Shown: positions 49,243 to 57,945 of the stretch, piece by piece
Position numbering within the stretch: the first letter of the stretch is position 1
Layout: the number at the start of each line of letters is the position of its first letter
Assembly (NCBI RefSeq): GCF_000745425.1
Contig: NZ_JQJH01000001.1
Span: 310,001 to 374,000, forward strand
From: Beijerinckia mobilis
GTDB taxonomy: Bacteria; Pseudomonadota; Alphaproteobacteria; Rhizobiales; Beijerinckiaceae
Reading direction: 5' to 3'
DNA: 64,000 nucleotides
Notes under the pieces: generated by a model
Seen by the model: only the letters and a program-made list of their open reading frames with translations
What the model was told of the DNA's origin: nothing
The model's database searches: none
Position numbers and translations under genes: made by a program

Positions 49243-49437
49243 ATGAGCCTCGTTCCATTTCCAGCGCACAGGGCCGCGCCTTCGTTCAGATCCCCCGCAT
49301 TCAGATCCCCCGCATTCAGATCCTCCGCGTTCGGATCTTCCAACACCCCGTCCATCGCCCCTTCTTTCGGGCAAATCCTGCGCTGCCTGTTCCTCGCCGC
49401 TTTTTGTCTGCTCCTGATCTTCTTCGCGATCCACTAG
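49243..49437 (+). CDS. Small membrane protein with tandem FRSPA units
   Basis: The 64-aa frame begins MSLVPFPAHRAAPSFRSPAF and has a strong ribosome binding site GAGGAGGAT eight bases before the ATG, which decides the start. The first half holds PAFRSPAFRSPAFRSSAFGS (from a 15-bp DNA tandem repeat) and the second half is a hydrophobic helix CLFLAAFCLLLIFFAIH, probably membrane-embedded, with the N-terminus outside the helix. It is not recognised as a member of any family. The overlap of the repeat with the coding sequence means copy number would change protein length by five residues per unit. Confidence 0.55.
   Translation: MSLVPFPAHRAAPSFRSPAFRSPAFRSSAFGSSNTPSIAPSFGQILRCLFLAAFCLLLIFFAIH
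49285..49344. repeat. Short tandem repeat, four 15-bp units
   Basis: Units TTCAGATCCCCCGCA (49285 and 49300), TTCAGATCCTCCGCG (49315) and TTCGGATCTTCCAAC (49330) are in tandem. The first two are identical. It lies within the small membrane protein gene and keeps its frame. Confidence 0.9.
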
Positions 49438-49579
49438 CATCCTATTCAAAAGGCGCGGCCAAACGTTAGGCCAGATTCGCCCGATTTCCCATCGGTCCGA
49501 AGCTCGGATCCCTGCCCGCAAACCTGCAAGGCTCTGTCTCACATTGCCTGGCACTTTAGATCGCACGGAAAAGGCCCGG

Positions 49580-50323
49580 ATGCCTGGAAGCACTGACACA
49601 TCGAAAAGACGGCGCAAGATCAACTCCCCAACCTGTTCGCCACAATGGGCCTTTCCTTGCTGGCTCCATATTCATACCCGGGCAGCACTCATAAGCTTGT
49701 GCGTGTTGTCCCCAGGCCTATTGTTTTCCCCGATCAAGGCGGCTGCGGCAGAACTCGCCATTCATACCGGGGGAGCGACATTCGCCTTTTCCAAAACCGT
49801 CTTCGAAAACCTGAGCGAGGCGCGCAGCCATACGACCCTCGTCGAAGCGATCCGGGCAGCGGGTATCGAACCGCTGCTCAAGGAAGAGGGTTCCTACACA
49901 CTTTTCGCGCCCACCAACGAAGCTTTCGCCCAATTGCCGAAAGACACGCGGGCAGTCTGGCTGCAGCCGGAAAACCATGACACGCTCGCCGCGTTTCTGC
50001 GTTATCAGATCGTCGCCGGCAGACACAGCGTCGAAACCATGCTGGCCGCCCTGCGGCGGGAACAGGGCCCGATCCGTTTGAAGACGCTGCAAGGCGAGGA
50101 GATTATCGTGACGGAAGACGGCCGGCATCTCATCCTCACCGATGCTCGCGGCGGACGGGCCATGATCACTTATGCCGATATTCCCGAGAAGAATGGCCTT
50201 TTGCATATTATCGACAAGGTTTTGCAGCCTGCTGGACTCGACTGGATCGTATTGACGCCACCCCCATCGCTCGCACCGCCACCAATCGACGAGCCTGCAT
50301 CCTCTTCTGCCGGACAGCATTGA
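49580..50323 (+). CDS. Fasciclin (FAS1) domain protein, exported
   Basis: Starting at ATG 49580, the 247-aa protein has an N-terminal hydrophobic stretch (TRAALISLCVLSPGLLFSPI) ending in KAAAAELA, a likely signal peptide. A FAS1 domain follows (HTTLVEAIRAAGIEPLLKEE, FAPTNEAFAQLP, DTLAAFLRYQIVAGRHS, NGLLHIIDKVLQPAGLDW). Bacterial FAS1 proteins act in adhesion and biofilm formation or in symbiosis. The C-terminus is Pro-rich. It is 50 bp upstream of the DUF459 gene. Confidence 0.85.
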   Translation: MPGSTDTSKRRRKINSPTCSPQWAFPCWLHIHTRAALISLCVLSPGLLFSPIKAAAAELAIHTGGATFAFSKTVFENLSEARSHTTLVEAIRAAGIEPLLKEEGSYTLFAPTNEAFAQLPKDTRAVWLQPENHDTLAAFLRYQIVAGRHSVETMLAALRREQGPIRLKTLQGEEIIVTEDGRHLILTDARGGRAMITYADIPEKNGLLHIIDKVLQPAGLDWIVLTPPPSLAPPPIDEPASSSAGQH

Positions 50324-50373
50324 AAGGGGGGAGGACCAGACGGATCCCGGCCAACAGCAGGACCAGATGAGCC

Positions 50374-51657
50374 ATGCGGTTTCCATTCCGCCCCCGCTCC
50401 GTGACGATTTTCGCGGCGATCCTTGGCATCGCCGGCATCGCGTTCGCGGCCCTCGTGCTCGGTACGAGCCGCGAAGCCCGCGCCCAGGGCTCCCCCTTCG
50501 ACTGGTTTCAAAATCTGTTCGAACCACCACCGCCCGCGCCACGTCACGCACCGCCGCGCAATCCACACAATCCGCGCCTGCGGGAACATCCGACCTCCGC
50601 CTCGCATAAGCCACGGCCGCCACGGCCCCGCACTATTGTCATTCCTGCCAAGATCCCGCTTCCGCCTCGTCCGGCGGTGCCGACACGCTATCGCGTCGCC
50701 ATCTTCGGCGATGAATTGGCGCAGATGCTCGGACGCGGTCTGACCGAGGCGCTCTCCGATCGGCCCGACATCGCCATTCTTCGCGAAGAACAGGATGGGA
50801 CCGGCCTCGTCCGCCCTGATGTCTACGATTGGCCGAAAGCCATCAGCGACTTTCTCACTACCGCCGAAAGCAAGGGAGAAAAGCTCGATTACGCGATCAT
50901 GCTCATTGGCAGCAATGACCGGAAGCCACTGCATGAGGACGACAAGGTGCTGGAATTGCTCTCAACCCCCTGGCAGGCTGTCTATGGCAGCCGGATCGAG
51001 GCCATTGGCGAGATTTTCCGTACCCACCATGTGCCGCTCGCCTGGATTGGCCTGCCAATCGTGAAACGCGATGAAGCGGCGGTCGATTTCAGCGTCTTCA
51101 ACACGCTTTTTGAAGAACGGACGGCCAAGACCGGCGCCACTTTCATCGATATCTGGGAAGCCTTTGCCGATGAAAAGGGCGATTATCACGGCTATGGCCC
51201 CGACATCGATGGACAAATCACGAAATTGCGGACGCAGGATGGACAGGGCTTCACGGCTGCCGGCGAGCGCAAACTTGCCCATTTCGTCGAAGGCACACTC
51301 CGCCGGACGTTGCCAGACAAGCCGAACATGCACGACGATCAAACGCCAATACAATCGCCAGAGGATACACCTGCCTCCGGTACACCGTCTCTTGTCAATC
51401 CACCCGCAGCGGGAGAAGCAAGTGCCAATCCGGAGCCGGAGGCCATTCCACCCAAACCCGTCATCGGTCCCGTCTTGTCACTGACAGGCCCCGCTCTGAG
51501 CCACGGTGGTGTACTGGTTTCTCCCGACGGGAATCCGCGAAAAGTCTCTGAGGGCGAACGGACCCTCCTGAAAGGCGTATCCGGTTCGCGTGAGCCGGCG
51601 CAACCGGGCCAGGCCACGGATTTTTCCCTGCCGCCGTCCCTACCCGCTCATCGATAA
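50374..51657 (+). CDS. DUF459 SGNH-hydrolase-like exported protein, nucleophile replaced
   Basis: The 427-aa protein has an N-terminal signal helix (VTIFAAILGIAGIAFAALVL), a Pro-rich region (EPPPPAPRHAPPRNPHNPRL), and the SGNH fold. Block I should read GDS but is GDELAQMLGRG, so the nucleophilic Ser is replaced by Glu. Block III is present (LIGSNDRKPLHEDD), as are the later DGQGFTAAGERKLAHFVEG residues. The family (DUF459) is associated with polysaccharide or wall modification. A C-terminal Pro- and Ser-rich tail of about 100 residues follows. It is probably a binding protein or uses a different mechanism. Confidence 0.78.
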   Translation: MRFPFRPRSVTIFAAILGIAGIAFAALVLGTSREARAQGSPFDWFQNLFEPPPPAPRHAPPRNPHNPRLREHPTSASHKPRPPRPRTIVIPAKIPLPPRPAVPTRYRVAIFGDELAQMLGRGLTEALSDRPDIAILREEQDGTGLVRPDVYDWPKAISDFLTTAESKGEKLDYAIMLIGSNDRKPLHEDDKVLELLSTPWQAVYGSRIEAIGEIFRTHHVPLAWIGLPIVKRDEAAVDFSVFNTLFEERTAKTGATFIDIWEAFADEKGDYHGYGPDIDGQITKLRTQDGQGFTAAGERKLAHFVEGTLRRTLPDKPNMHDDQTPIQSPEDTPASGTPSLVNPPAAGEASANPEPEAIPPKPVIGPVLSLTGPALSHGGVLVSPDGNPRKVSEGERTLLKGVSGSREPAQPGQATDFSLPPSLPAHR

Positions 51658-51986
51658 AATTATAGACCCGAATGGCGCGGAATAGTGATGCACAAAGTCT
51701 CAATACTCCGCACCGTCTGCCCCTTCCCCGACGTGACTTTCCATCAACCAAAATTCACAGAATTTTGATCAAAGGTTTTTCAATTCGGGGAGCGTCCAAG
51801 CGTTGGAACGGTACAGGCTTTCCTTCAATGTCCGCCAGTTTAACGAATACGATTAACGGCTATAAATTATTGAATGTCTCGAAGAGATCGTAGACCCGTT
51901 CAGAAACTTTCTTCATCCCTGATATATAATCTGCATTCCTAAACCACCCGCTTTTCAATGTCCGCCTTTATCGGAAACGCTTATCC
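51658..51986. other. AT-rich intergenic region before the L,D-transpeptidase
   Basis: The 329-bp region has no supported gene. Its lower GC content and the absence of repeats suggest promoter DNA. A TTTAACGAATACGATTAACGG segment contains paired TTAAC-like elements but with the wrong spacing for CtrA. Confidence 0.5.
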
Positions 51987-52706
51987 ATGCATCATAAGAT
52001 CGGCAGCCTCGCCAGTTCATTGATCCTGTTCGCTGGCCTGACCGTCAGCCTGCCTGCTTTCGCCCAATGGCCCTATTATTCCGGCTATCAGCGCGCCAGA
52101 CCTCCCTTCCCCTCTTTCGACGATGACAATCAGGTCCTGCCTCCGGACGATCTTTACGATGACGCCGCGCCGCCGCCGGCCTATCCGCCAAATGCCTCGC
52201 GCAGGTCGCCTTATGGCGATGACCAGGCAGATTATGATCTCGGTGTCCGCGCTTCGCAGAAAACGGCCGCCTTGGTGCCCAATCCCACCGAAGAAGGACC
52301 CGGCACCATCGTCATCGACACGAAATCACGGCATCTCTATTTCATACAGCCCGATGGCATGGCGATCCGCTACGGCATCGGCGTCGGCCGCGAAGGCTTC
52401 GCCTGGAAGGGAACAGCCCGGGTCGGCCGCAAGGCTGAATGGCCGCGTTGGATTCCACCGAAAGAGATGCTGAAGCGCCGCCCCGACCTCCCCACCTCGA
52501 TGGAAGGCGGTATCGAAAACCCGCTCGGTGCGCGGGCACTCTATCTCTATCAGGGCAACAGGGATACGCTGTTTCGCATTCACGGCACCAATGAGCCGGA
52601 TACGATTGGTCACGCCGTATCTTCCGGCTGTATCCGCATGATGAATGCCGATGTCATCGACCTGTTCCAACGCGTTCCGGTCGGCACGCGCGTCGTCGTG
52701 ATGTAA
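51987..52706 (+). CDS. L,D-transpeptidase (ErfK/YbiS/YkuD)
   Basis: The 239-aa protein starts [20 protein letters not shown], a signal peptide ending at about PAFAQ. A disordered Asp/Pro region follows, then the YkuD domain with [12 protein letters not shown], the HGTN motif and the catalytic SSGCIRM Cys. It makes 3-3 crosslinks or anchors proteins to peptidoglycan in the periplasm. A strong hairpin of the family A type follows the stop codon. Confidence 0.92.
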   Translation: MHHKIGSLASSLILFAGLTVSLPAFAQWPYYSGYQRARPPFPSFDDDNQVLPPDDLYDDAAPPPAYPPNASRRSPYGDDQADYDLGVRASQKTAALVPNPTEEGPGTIVIDTKSRHLYFIQPDGMAIRYGIGVGREGFAWKGTARVGRKAEWPRWIPPKEMLKRRPDLPTSMEGGIENPLGARALYLYQGNRDTLFRIHGTNEPDTIGHAVSSGCIRMMNADVIDLFQRVPVGTRVVVM

Positions 52707-52728
52707 CACCGCTGGTGCACCCCGCGTT

Positions 52729-52757
52729 GGAGCGTTTCGATATAGCCGAAACGCTCC
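52729..52757. terminator. Family A-type hairpin between convergent L,D-transpeptidase and trpS genes
   Basis: GGAGCGTTTCG-ATATAG-CCGAAACGCTCC (arms of 11 bp) is the first hairpin of the family A repeat, followed by a remnant TCAGAGCATTACC. It lies 22 bp after the transpeptidase stop codon and before the convergent trpS, and probably terminates both. Confidence 0.65.
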
Positions 52758-52777
52758 ACTCGAAAGAGATCAGAGCA

Positions 52778-53812
52778 TTACCCGACGAACCCAAAAATAT
52801 CCTTGATCGCCGTCATGGTGGGCTCGGCAAACGCGCGGGCGCGGATGGCGCCATCGACGAGAATTTGATCGATGAAGCTTGTCTCGGTCTTGAGCCGCTT
52901 CATTTCCCCGCCGATCGGCCCCAGTTTGTCCACGGCAAGATCGACAAGCGCCGTCTTGAAGGTCGAGAAATTGCCGCCGCCGAAGCTCTTCAGCACATCA
53001 GCCTTGGCCTCGCCATTCAGAGCCGCATAGATCCCGACGAGGTTTTCCGCTTCCGGGCGCTTTGCGAGCCCCTCGATTTCCGACGGAAGGGGTTCAGGAT
53101 CCGTCTTCGCCTTGCGAATCTTCTGCGCGATCGTATCGGCATCGTCGGAAAGATTGATGCGCGAATAATCGGATGGGTCGGATTTGGACATTTTCTTGGT
53201 GCCGTCGCGAAGGCTCATCACCCGCGCCGCAGGCCCCTGAATCAAGGGTTCGGGCAGCGGAAAGAATGCGTCCTCAAAGCCGCGTTCGGCAATTGATTGC
53301 GCGAAATCGAGATTGAATTTCTGGGCGATGTCGCGCGTGAGCTCCAAATGCTGCTTCTGATCCTCGCCCACCGGAACATGGGTCGCCTTATAGAGGAGAA
53401 TGTCGGCGGCCATCAGGATTGGATAATCGTAGAGGCCCACGGAAGCGTTCTCGCGGTCCTTGCCGGCCTTCTCCTTGAACTGGGTCATGCGGTTCAGCCA
53501 GCCGACCCGGGCGACGCAATTCAACAGCCAGGCGAGTTCGGCATGGCCCGACACCTGGCTCTGGTTGAAGATGATCTGCTTCTTGTAGTCGATGCCGCAG
53601 GCGATATAGGCCGCGGTCAGTTCTCTGATATTGGCCCGCAGTTCCACGGGATCCTGAGCGACAGTGATCGCGTGCAAATCGACGACGCAGTAAAGACAAT
53701 CATGGGTCTTCTGCAATTCGATGAATTTGATGATCGCGCCGAGATAATTGCCGAGATGCAGGTGGCCGCTCGGCTGAATGCCGGAAAAGACACGATTGAC
53801 GAATTTAGCCAT
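52778..53812 (-). CDS. trpS: Tryptophanyl-tRNA synthetase
   Basis: The 344-aa class I synthetase has the HIGH-type motif [11 protein letters not shown], the KMSKS motif at [10 protein letters not shown], and the [15 protein letters not shown] signature. It attaches tryptophan to its tRNA. The ATG at 53812 ([20 protein letters not shown]) is the family start; the frame is open further upstream without meaning. It follows ftsY in a chain of minus-strand genes with a 323-bp gap. Confidence 0.97.
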   Translation of the reverse strand: MAKFVNRVFSGIQPSGHLHLGNYLGAIIKFIELQKTHDCLYCVVDLHAITVAQDPVELRANIRELTAAYIACGIDYKKQIIFNQSQVSGHAELAWLLNCVARVGWLNRMTQFKEKAGKDRENASVGLYDYPILMAADILLYKATHVPVGEDQKQHLELTRDIAQKFNLDFAQSIAERGFEDAFFPLPEPLIQGPAARVMSLRDGTKKMSKSDPSDYSRINLSDDADTIAQKIRKAKTDPEPLPSEIEGLAKRPEAENLVGIYAALNGEAKADVLKSFGGGNFSTFKTALVDLAVDKLGPIGGEMKRLKTETSFIDQILVDGAIRARAFAEPTMTAIKDIFGFVG

Positions 53813-54135
53813 GAAACACGCCCCGCGCATCGGACCAAACAGCGGGGCGCGCTGGTCCGACACATGATTGATCCAGAAAGCCGGCGCTCTCGCGCCTGAT
53901 CGACAGCATCCGATCGGCATTCTATTCGGAATTTCATGACGAGACACCGGTGGCCACCGCCGAAAGTCGCCTCGCACGTCCCGATACCGACCCTTCCCAT
54001 ATGCCATGATCGAGGTGGAGCGGCCTTATCCCGCAGCACAGGCAAGCTGACAAGAGCCCTGTTGCTCGAGCGGACCGAACTCGCACAAAAGTCTTAAGGA
54101 TGTCGCACGCGAGGCACCAAAGGCAGTCACAATTT
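53813..54135. other. Intergenic region between ftsY and trpS
   Basis: These 323 bp, on the minus strand after ftsY and before trpS, show no gene, no clear terminator and no repeat of note. Confidence 0.5.
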
Positions 54136-55335
54136 TTAGGAAGGCGGCACCGCTTCCCGGTCAAGGCCGGCAATGGCGCGGCCGAAATCACGCGCCGTGA
54201 ACGCTTCGAGATCATCGACCTTCTCACCGACGCCTATATAATGAATCGGCAATTTGAACTTTTCGGTGATCGCCACGAGGATGCCGCCGCGCGCCGTGCC
54301 GTCGAGCTTGGTCATGACAAGGCCGGTCACACCCGCGACACGTCCGAAAATCTCCACCTGGCTCAAGGCATTCTGGCCGACGGTCGCATCGAGCACGAGA
54401 AGCACGGCATGCGGCGCCTCCGCGTCCTGCTTGCGCATGACGCGGATGATCTTTTCGAGCTCGTCCATGAGTTCGGCGCGGTTTTGCAGGCGGCCGGCCG
54501 TATCCATCAATAGAATGTCGGCATCCTCGGCCCGCGCCGCCTTGATCGCGTCAAAGGCGAGGCCCGCCGCATCGCTTCCCTGCGGACGGGCGATCACATT
54601 GCAGCCGAGCCTTTGCCCCCAGATCTGCAATTGTTCGATTGCCGCCGCGCGGAACGTATCGCCGGCCGCCAGCATCACTTTGCGGCCCTCGCGGGTGAAT
54701 TGGGCGGCGAGCTTGCCGATCGTCGTCGTCTTGCCGGATCCATTGACCCCGACGACGAGAATGACGAAAGGTTTCCTGGACACATCAACTTCGAGCGGGC
54801 GGGCATAGGGGCCGAGCACGGTCTCGACCTCATGCGCCAAAATCGCCTTGACCTCGGCCGGATCGACGTCCCAGTTAAAGCGTCCCTTGCCGACCGTTTC
54901 AGTGATCCTTTGCGCAACGGCGCCGCCGAGATCGGCGCGGATCAGGATATCCTCCAGATCCTGCAACATATCCTCATCAAGCTTGCGCTTGGTGAAAATA
55001 TCGACGATGCCGGATCCGATCGAATTCGAGGAACGGGAAAGCCCGGCGCGCAAACGGCTCCACCATGACCCCTGCGCCGGTTCCGTTTCAGCGGCGTGAG
55101 CCGGCGGTGGAACCGGTGCCGCCGGGGCACCTGATGGTTCCGCAATCGACTGATCGAGAGGAATGGCCTCGGTTGGGGAGACCGCTCCGGAAGCAAGCCC
55201 GGCAGCCGAGGGTTCGCGAGCGGCTTCTTCCGCATGCTCAGGCTGCGCAGCTTCCACCTGATCTTCCTTGCGGGTGAACAGCCGTTTCAGGAAATTTCTC
55301 TTCTGGCTCGCGTTGGGGCTTGAATCTTCCGCCAC
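54136..55335 (-). CDS. ftsY: Signal recognition particle receptor FtsY
   Basis: The 399-aa SRP GTPase has an N-terminal Ala-, Glu- and Pro-rich A domain (about residues 1-95), then the helical N domain and G domain: GVNGSGKTTTIGKLAAQFTR (P-loop), DTAGRLQNRAELMDELEK, and TKLDGTARGGIL. It receives ribosomes carrying membrane proteins at the inner membrane. The start is GTG 55335 with an AGGAT ribosome binding site. It is transcribed away from ftsEX, with which it shares the ftsY-ftsE-ftsX neighbourhood common in proteobacteria. Confidence 0.97.
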   Translation of the reverse strand: MAEDSSPNASQKRNFLKRLFTRKEDQVEAAQPEHAEEAAREPSAAGLASGAVSPTEAIPLDQSIAEPSGAPAAPVPPPAHAAETEPAQGSWWSRLRAGLSRSSNSIGSGIVDIFTKRKLDEDMLQDLEDILIRADLGGAVAQRITETVGKGRFNWDVDPAEVKAILAHEVETVLGPYARPLEVDVSRKPFVILVVGVNGSGKTTTIGKLAAQFTREGRKVMLAAGDTFRAAAIEQLQIWGQRLGCNVIARPQGSDAAGLAFDAIKAARAEDADILLMDTAGRLQNRAELMDELEKIIRVMRKQDAEAPHAVLLVLDATVGQNALSQVEIFGRVAGVTGLVMTKLDGTARGGILVAITEKFKLPIHYIGVGEKVDDLEAFTARDFGRAIAGLDREAVPPS

Positions 55336-55826
55336 GATCTATCCTGGACAAGAGCAAGAAACTGGAAACCAGTTCTTATTATAGAAGAATGGTTCCCATT
55401 TTGATGAAAATATTCTGTATGAAGAAATGGCACGGCCAAAAGGCTGGTGCCGCTCCGCCTCTGGCATCGTTTCTCCTAATCACCTTCGATCTCGCAAATC
55501 CATCAAGGATGGAATGCGGTTGGCGCATCTGGAAAGGCAAGGCAGGAACTGGCGCATTTTCGGTGTGAACAGGATCGGGATGCGATTCAAAACACTTTGA
55601 AAATGCTCCTAATTTTACAGTATCGAACTGGAAAGAGGCTATCGCCCTTCGGAATGTTTGATGCGTTGATAAAAACCTACAAAATCGCTCACGAGCCTGA
55701 TTTGTCGAGCGATGCTCCAGGAAGGATTCTCTTGGAGAAACTCCCTCGGGGAAGATTCTCTTGGGGAAGATTCTCTTGGGGGAGCAATCTGGAATTACCC
55801 CAACAAGCTCTATGCGGGGAGAGATC
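55336..55826. other. Divergent intergenic region between ftsY and ftsE
   Basis: This 491-bp region holds a partial family A sequence (GCGATTC-AAAAC-ACTTTGAAAATGCTC near 55580-55619) and the four-unit 15-bp tandem repeat (55721-55780). It must carry the ftsEX promoter. No gene is supported. Confidence 0.6.
55721..55780. repeat. Short tandem repeat, four 15-bp units upstream of ftsE
   Basis: Two identical units GAAGATTCTCTTGGG (55751, 55766) are preceded by a diverged one (AGAAACTCCCTCGGG at 55736) and GAAGGATTCTCTTGG at 55721. It ends 46 bp before the ftsE start, inside the expected leader. The unit resembles the GAATTCTTGG core at 7213. Confidence 0.85.
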
Positions 55827-56489
55827 TTGGTTCGTTTCGAAAATGTCGGCCTTCGCTATGGAATGGGCAATGAGATTCTGAAGGACATCAGTTTCTCGAT
55901 CGAGCCGCATTCGTTTCAGTTCCTGACCGGTCCATCGGGCGCGGGCAAGACCACTCTATTGCGCCTGATTCTTCTCTCGCTGCGGCCGACACGCGGATTG
56001 ATCAATCTCTTCGGGTCCGATTCGACAGCGCTCGACAAGGACACGATTACCGATTTGCGGCGTCGCATCGGCGTCGTCTTCCAGGATTTCCGCCTGCTCG
56101 ATCATCTGACCACTTACGAAAATGTCGCCCTGCCGCTACGAGTTCGCGGCCGCGAGGAATCGACCTATCGCGCCGAAGTGATCGAACTTCTGCGCTGGGT
56201 CGGCCTCGGCGAGCGGATGCACATCCTGCCCCCCGTGCTCTCAGGCGGGGAAAAACAGCGCGCCGCCATTGCGCGGGCGCTCATCGTGCGACCGGAACTG
56301 CTTCTCGCCGACGAACCCACCGGCAATGTCGATCCGAGCCTCGCCCGCCGTCTGTTGCGGCTATTCACCGAATTGCATAAATCCGGCACCTCGGTCGTCA
56401 TCGCGACGCATGATCTCGGGCTGATGGATCAGTTCGATGGCGCGCGGCGCATGGTTCTCGGCGATGGTCGCCTGCATATTTACGATTGA
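55827..56489 (+). CDS. ftsE: Cell division ATP-binding protein FtsE
   Basis: The 220-aa ABC ATPase carries GPSGAGKTTLLRLI (Walker A), LSGGEKQRAAIARAL (signature) and LLLADEPTGNVD (Walker B). With FtsX it controls septal peptidoglycan hydrolases during division. TTG 55827 is chosen: it gives the family start (VRFENVGLRYGMG) and follows GGGGAGAG by six bases; ATG 55812 is the alternative. It is 9 bp upstream of ftsX. Confidence 0.95.
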   Translation: MVRFENVGLRYGMGNEILKDISFSIEPHSFQFLTGPSGAGKTTLLRLILLSLRPTRGLINLFGSDSTALDKDTITDLRRRIGVVFQDFRLLDHLTTYENVALPLRVRGREESTYRAEVIELLRWVGLGERMHILPPVLSGGEKQRAAIARALIVRPELLLADEPTGNVDPSLARRLLRLFTELHKSGTSVVIATHDLGLMDQFDGARRMVLGDGRLHIYD

Positions 56490-56498
56490 GAGCGCCCC

Positions 56499-57533
56499 TT
56501 GCGTTTTTCCCTACGTCTTCTGCCGGCCTTTTCGGCGTTCCGGCGTCAACGCGACGAGCAGACACCGCCACCCCCGCGTGACAGTCTGATCGAGGCCTCG
56601 TCCTCCCCGGATGGTGAAAGAGTCGGAGGCGGCCGCCAGCGCGAGACCTCGCTGGTGCCCAAAACCTCGATCGCCGGGCGCTCCCTCGTCACGGTCATCG
56701 CCATCATGACCTTTCTGGCGACGCTCGGAGCCGGCACGGCCATGCTGATTGCCGATGCCTCGCGCGAATGGCGCGGCGAGGTGAGCCGGGAGGTCACCAT
56801 CCAGGTGCATCCAAGCGGCAACCACGATCTCGAAGCGGATACTGCGGCGGCCCTTGCGCTCGCCCGGGCAACGCCAGGCGTCGCCGACGCGCGCGCCTTC
56901 ACACGGGGAGAATCGGAAGCCCTGCTGCAACCCTGGCTCGGAACCGGACTCGATCTCTCCGACCTGCCCGTACCGCGCCTCATCGTCATCGCGCTCGACA
57001 GCACAAAGCCGCTCGACGTCACCGCCTTGCGGCAACAGCTCGCGGCCAAAATTCCGACGGCGAGCCTCGACGATCACCGGCTCTGGCTCGAGCGGCTCGA
57101 CGATATGGCCCGCAGCGTCGTCGTCATCGCCGTTCTGTTTTTCCTGCTGATCCTCGTCGCAATGGGCTTCGCGATCGCCTTCGCGACACAGGGTGCCATG
57201 GCGGGCAATCGCGAAATCATCGAAGTCCTGCATTTCGTCGGAGCCGCCGACGGCTATATCGCACGGCAATTCCAATATCGGTTTCTGCACCTCGGCCTGC
57301 GCGGCGGTGCGCTTGGCGGCGGCGCCACCATTTTGCTGTTCCTCTTCGGAGAAGCTTTTTCCTCATGGTGGCGGGCGACGCCAGCCGGCGACCAGATGCA
57401 GCTTCTCTTCGGCAGTTTTTCTCTCAGCCCCAAAGGCTATGCCGTCATCATCCTGTTAAGTGGCCTGATCGCGATTTTGACCGGCTTCGTCTCGCGCGAG
57501 ATCGTCTTTCGGCATCTGCGCGACCTGAATTAA
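56499..57533 (+). CDS. ftsX: Cell division protein FtsX
   Basis: The 344-aa protein has an N-terminal cytoplasmic region of about 60 residues (Arg/Pro-rich, RRQRDEQTPPPPRDSL), then four membrane helices and a periplasmic loop between helices 1 and 2. The segment MGFAIAFATQGAMAGNREII and LHFVGAADGYIARQFQYRFL are typical of FtsX. The start is TTG 56499, and the extended N-terminus exceeds the E. coli form. It works with FtsE. Confidence 0.93.
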   Translation: MRFSLRLLPAFSAFRRQRDEQTPPPPRDSLIEASSSPDGERVGGGRQRETSLVPKTSIAGRSLVTVIAIMTFLATLGAGTAMLIADASREWRGEVSREVTIQVHPSGNHDLEADTAAALALARATPGVADARAFTRGESEALLQPWLGTGLDLSDLPVPRLIVIALDSTKPLDVTALRQQLAAKIPTASLDDHRLWLERLDDMARSVVVIAVLFFLLILVAMGFAIAFATQGAMAGNREIIEVLHFVGAADGYIARQFQYRFLHLGLRGGALGGGATILLFLFGEAFSSWWRATPAGDQMQLLFGSFSLSPKGYAVIILLSGLIAILTGFVSREIVFRHLRDLN

Positions 57534-57945
57534 GCCTTATTTCACGGCTCGGCGACAGATACGCCTTGCTTTCGTCACGGATCCTATCCAGTCTGATCGA
57601 TGGGAGGACAAATGAGCAGGTTTCCCGCAAGGGTGACGTAGCGGCCATGCTGCTTGGTTGCCGATTGCGGACAAGCGACGATCGGCGAATCTCATATGCC
57701 GGGATAAGGCAGAGCGCGGTTCGTCGCCCCGGGAAACGGCAACGCTAAAATGCACTGCTAGAGCATTTTCCGACAATCTTGAATCGATTCGCGATTTCAT
57801 AGAATTGAAAATGCTCTGTTTGTTTGAGTGAAGTATTTCGGATATATCCGAAATACTTCAGTCGGTTCACCTCCTTCGATTTCCAGCGCGGCCCTATCCG
57901 CCTTGCTTGTTTCGCCCTGCTGACAGGGAATCCTTTGGGAATCCG
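57534..57945. other. Intergenic region between ftsX and the hybrid kinase
   Basis: The 412-bp region contains the family A element (57760-57861). A GATGAACG-like start follows it. No gene is supported. Confidence 0.6.
57760..57861 (-). repeat. Family A dispersed palindromic repeat
   Basis: Reverse orientation relative to 9695: TAGAGCATTTTCCGACAATC, the central hairpin GAATCGATTCGCGATTTC, TTGAAAATGCTC, and the terminal hairpin GTATTTCGGATATATCCGAAATACTTC. The hairpin arms have changed together (GTATTTCGG with CCGAAATAC), which preserves pairing. Confidence 0.85.
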
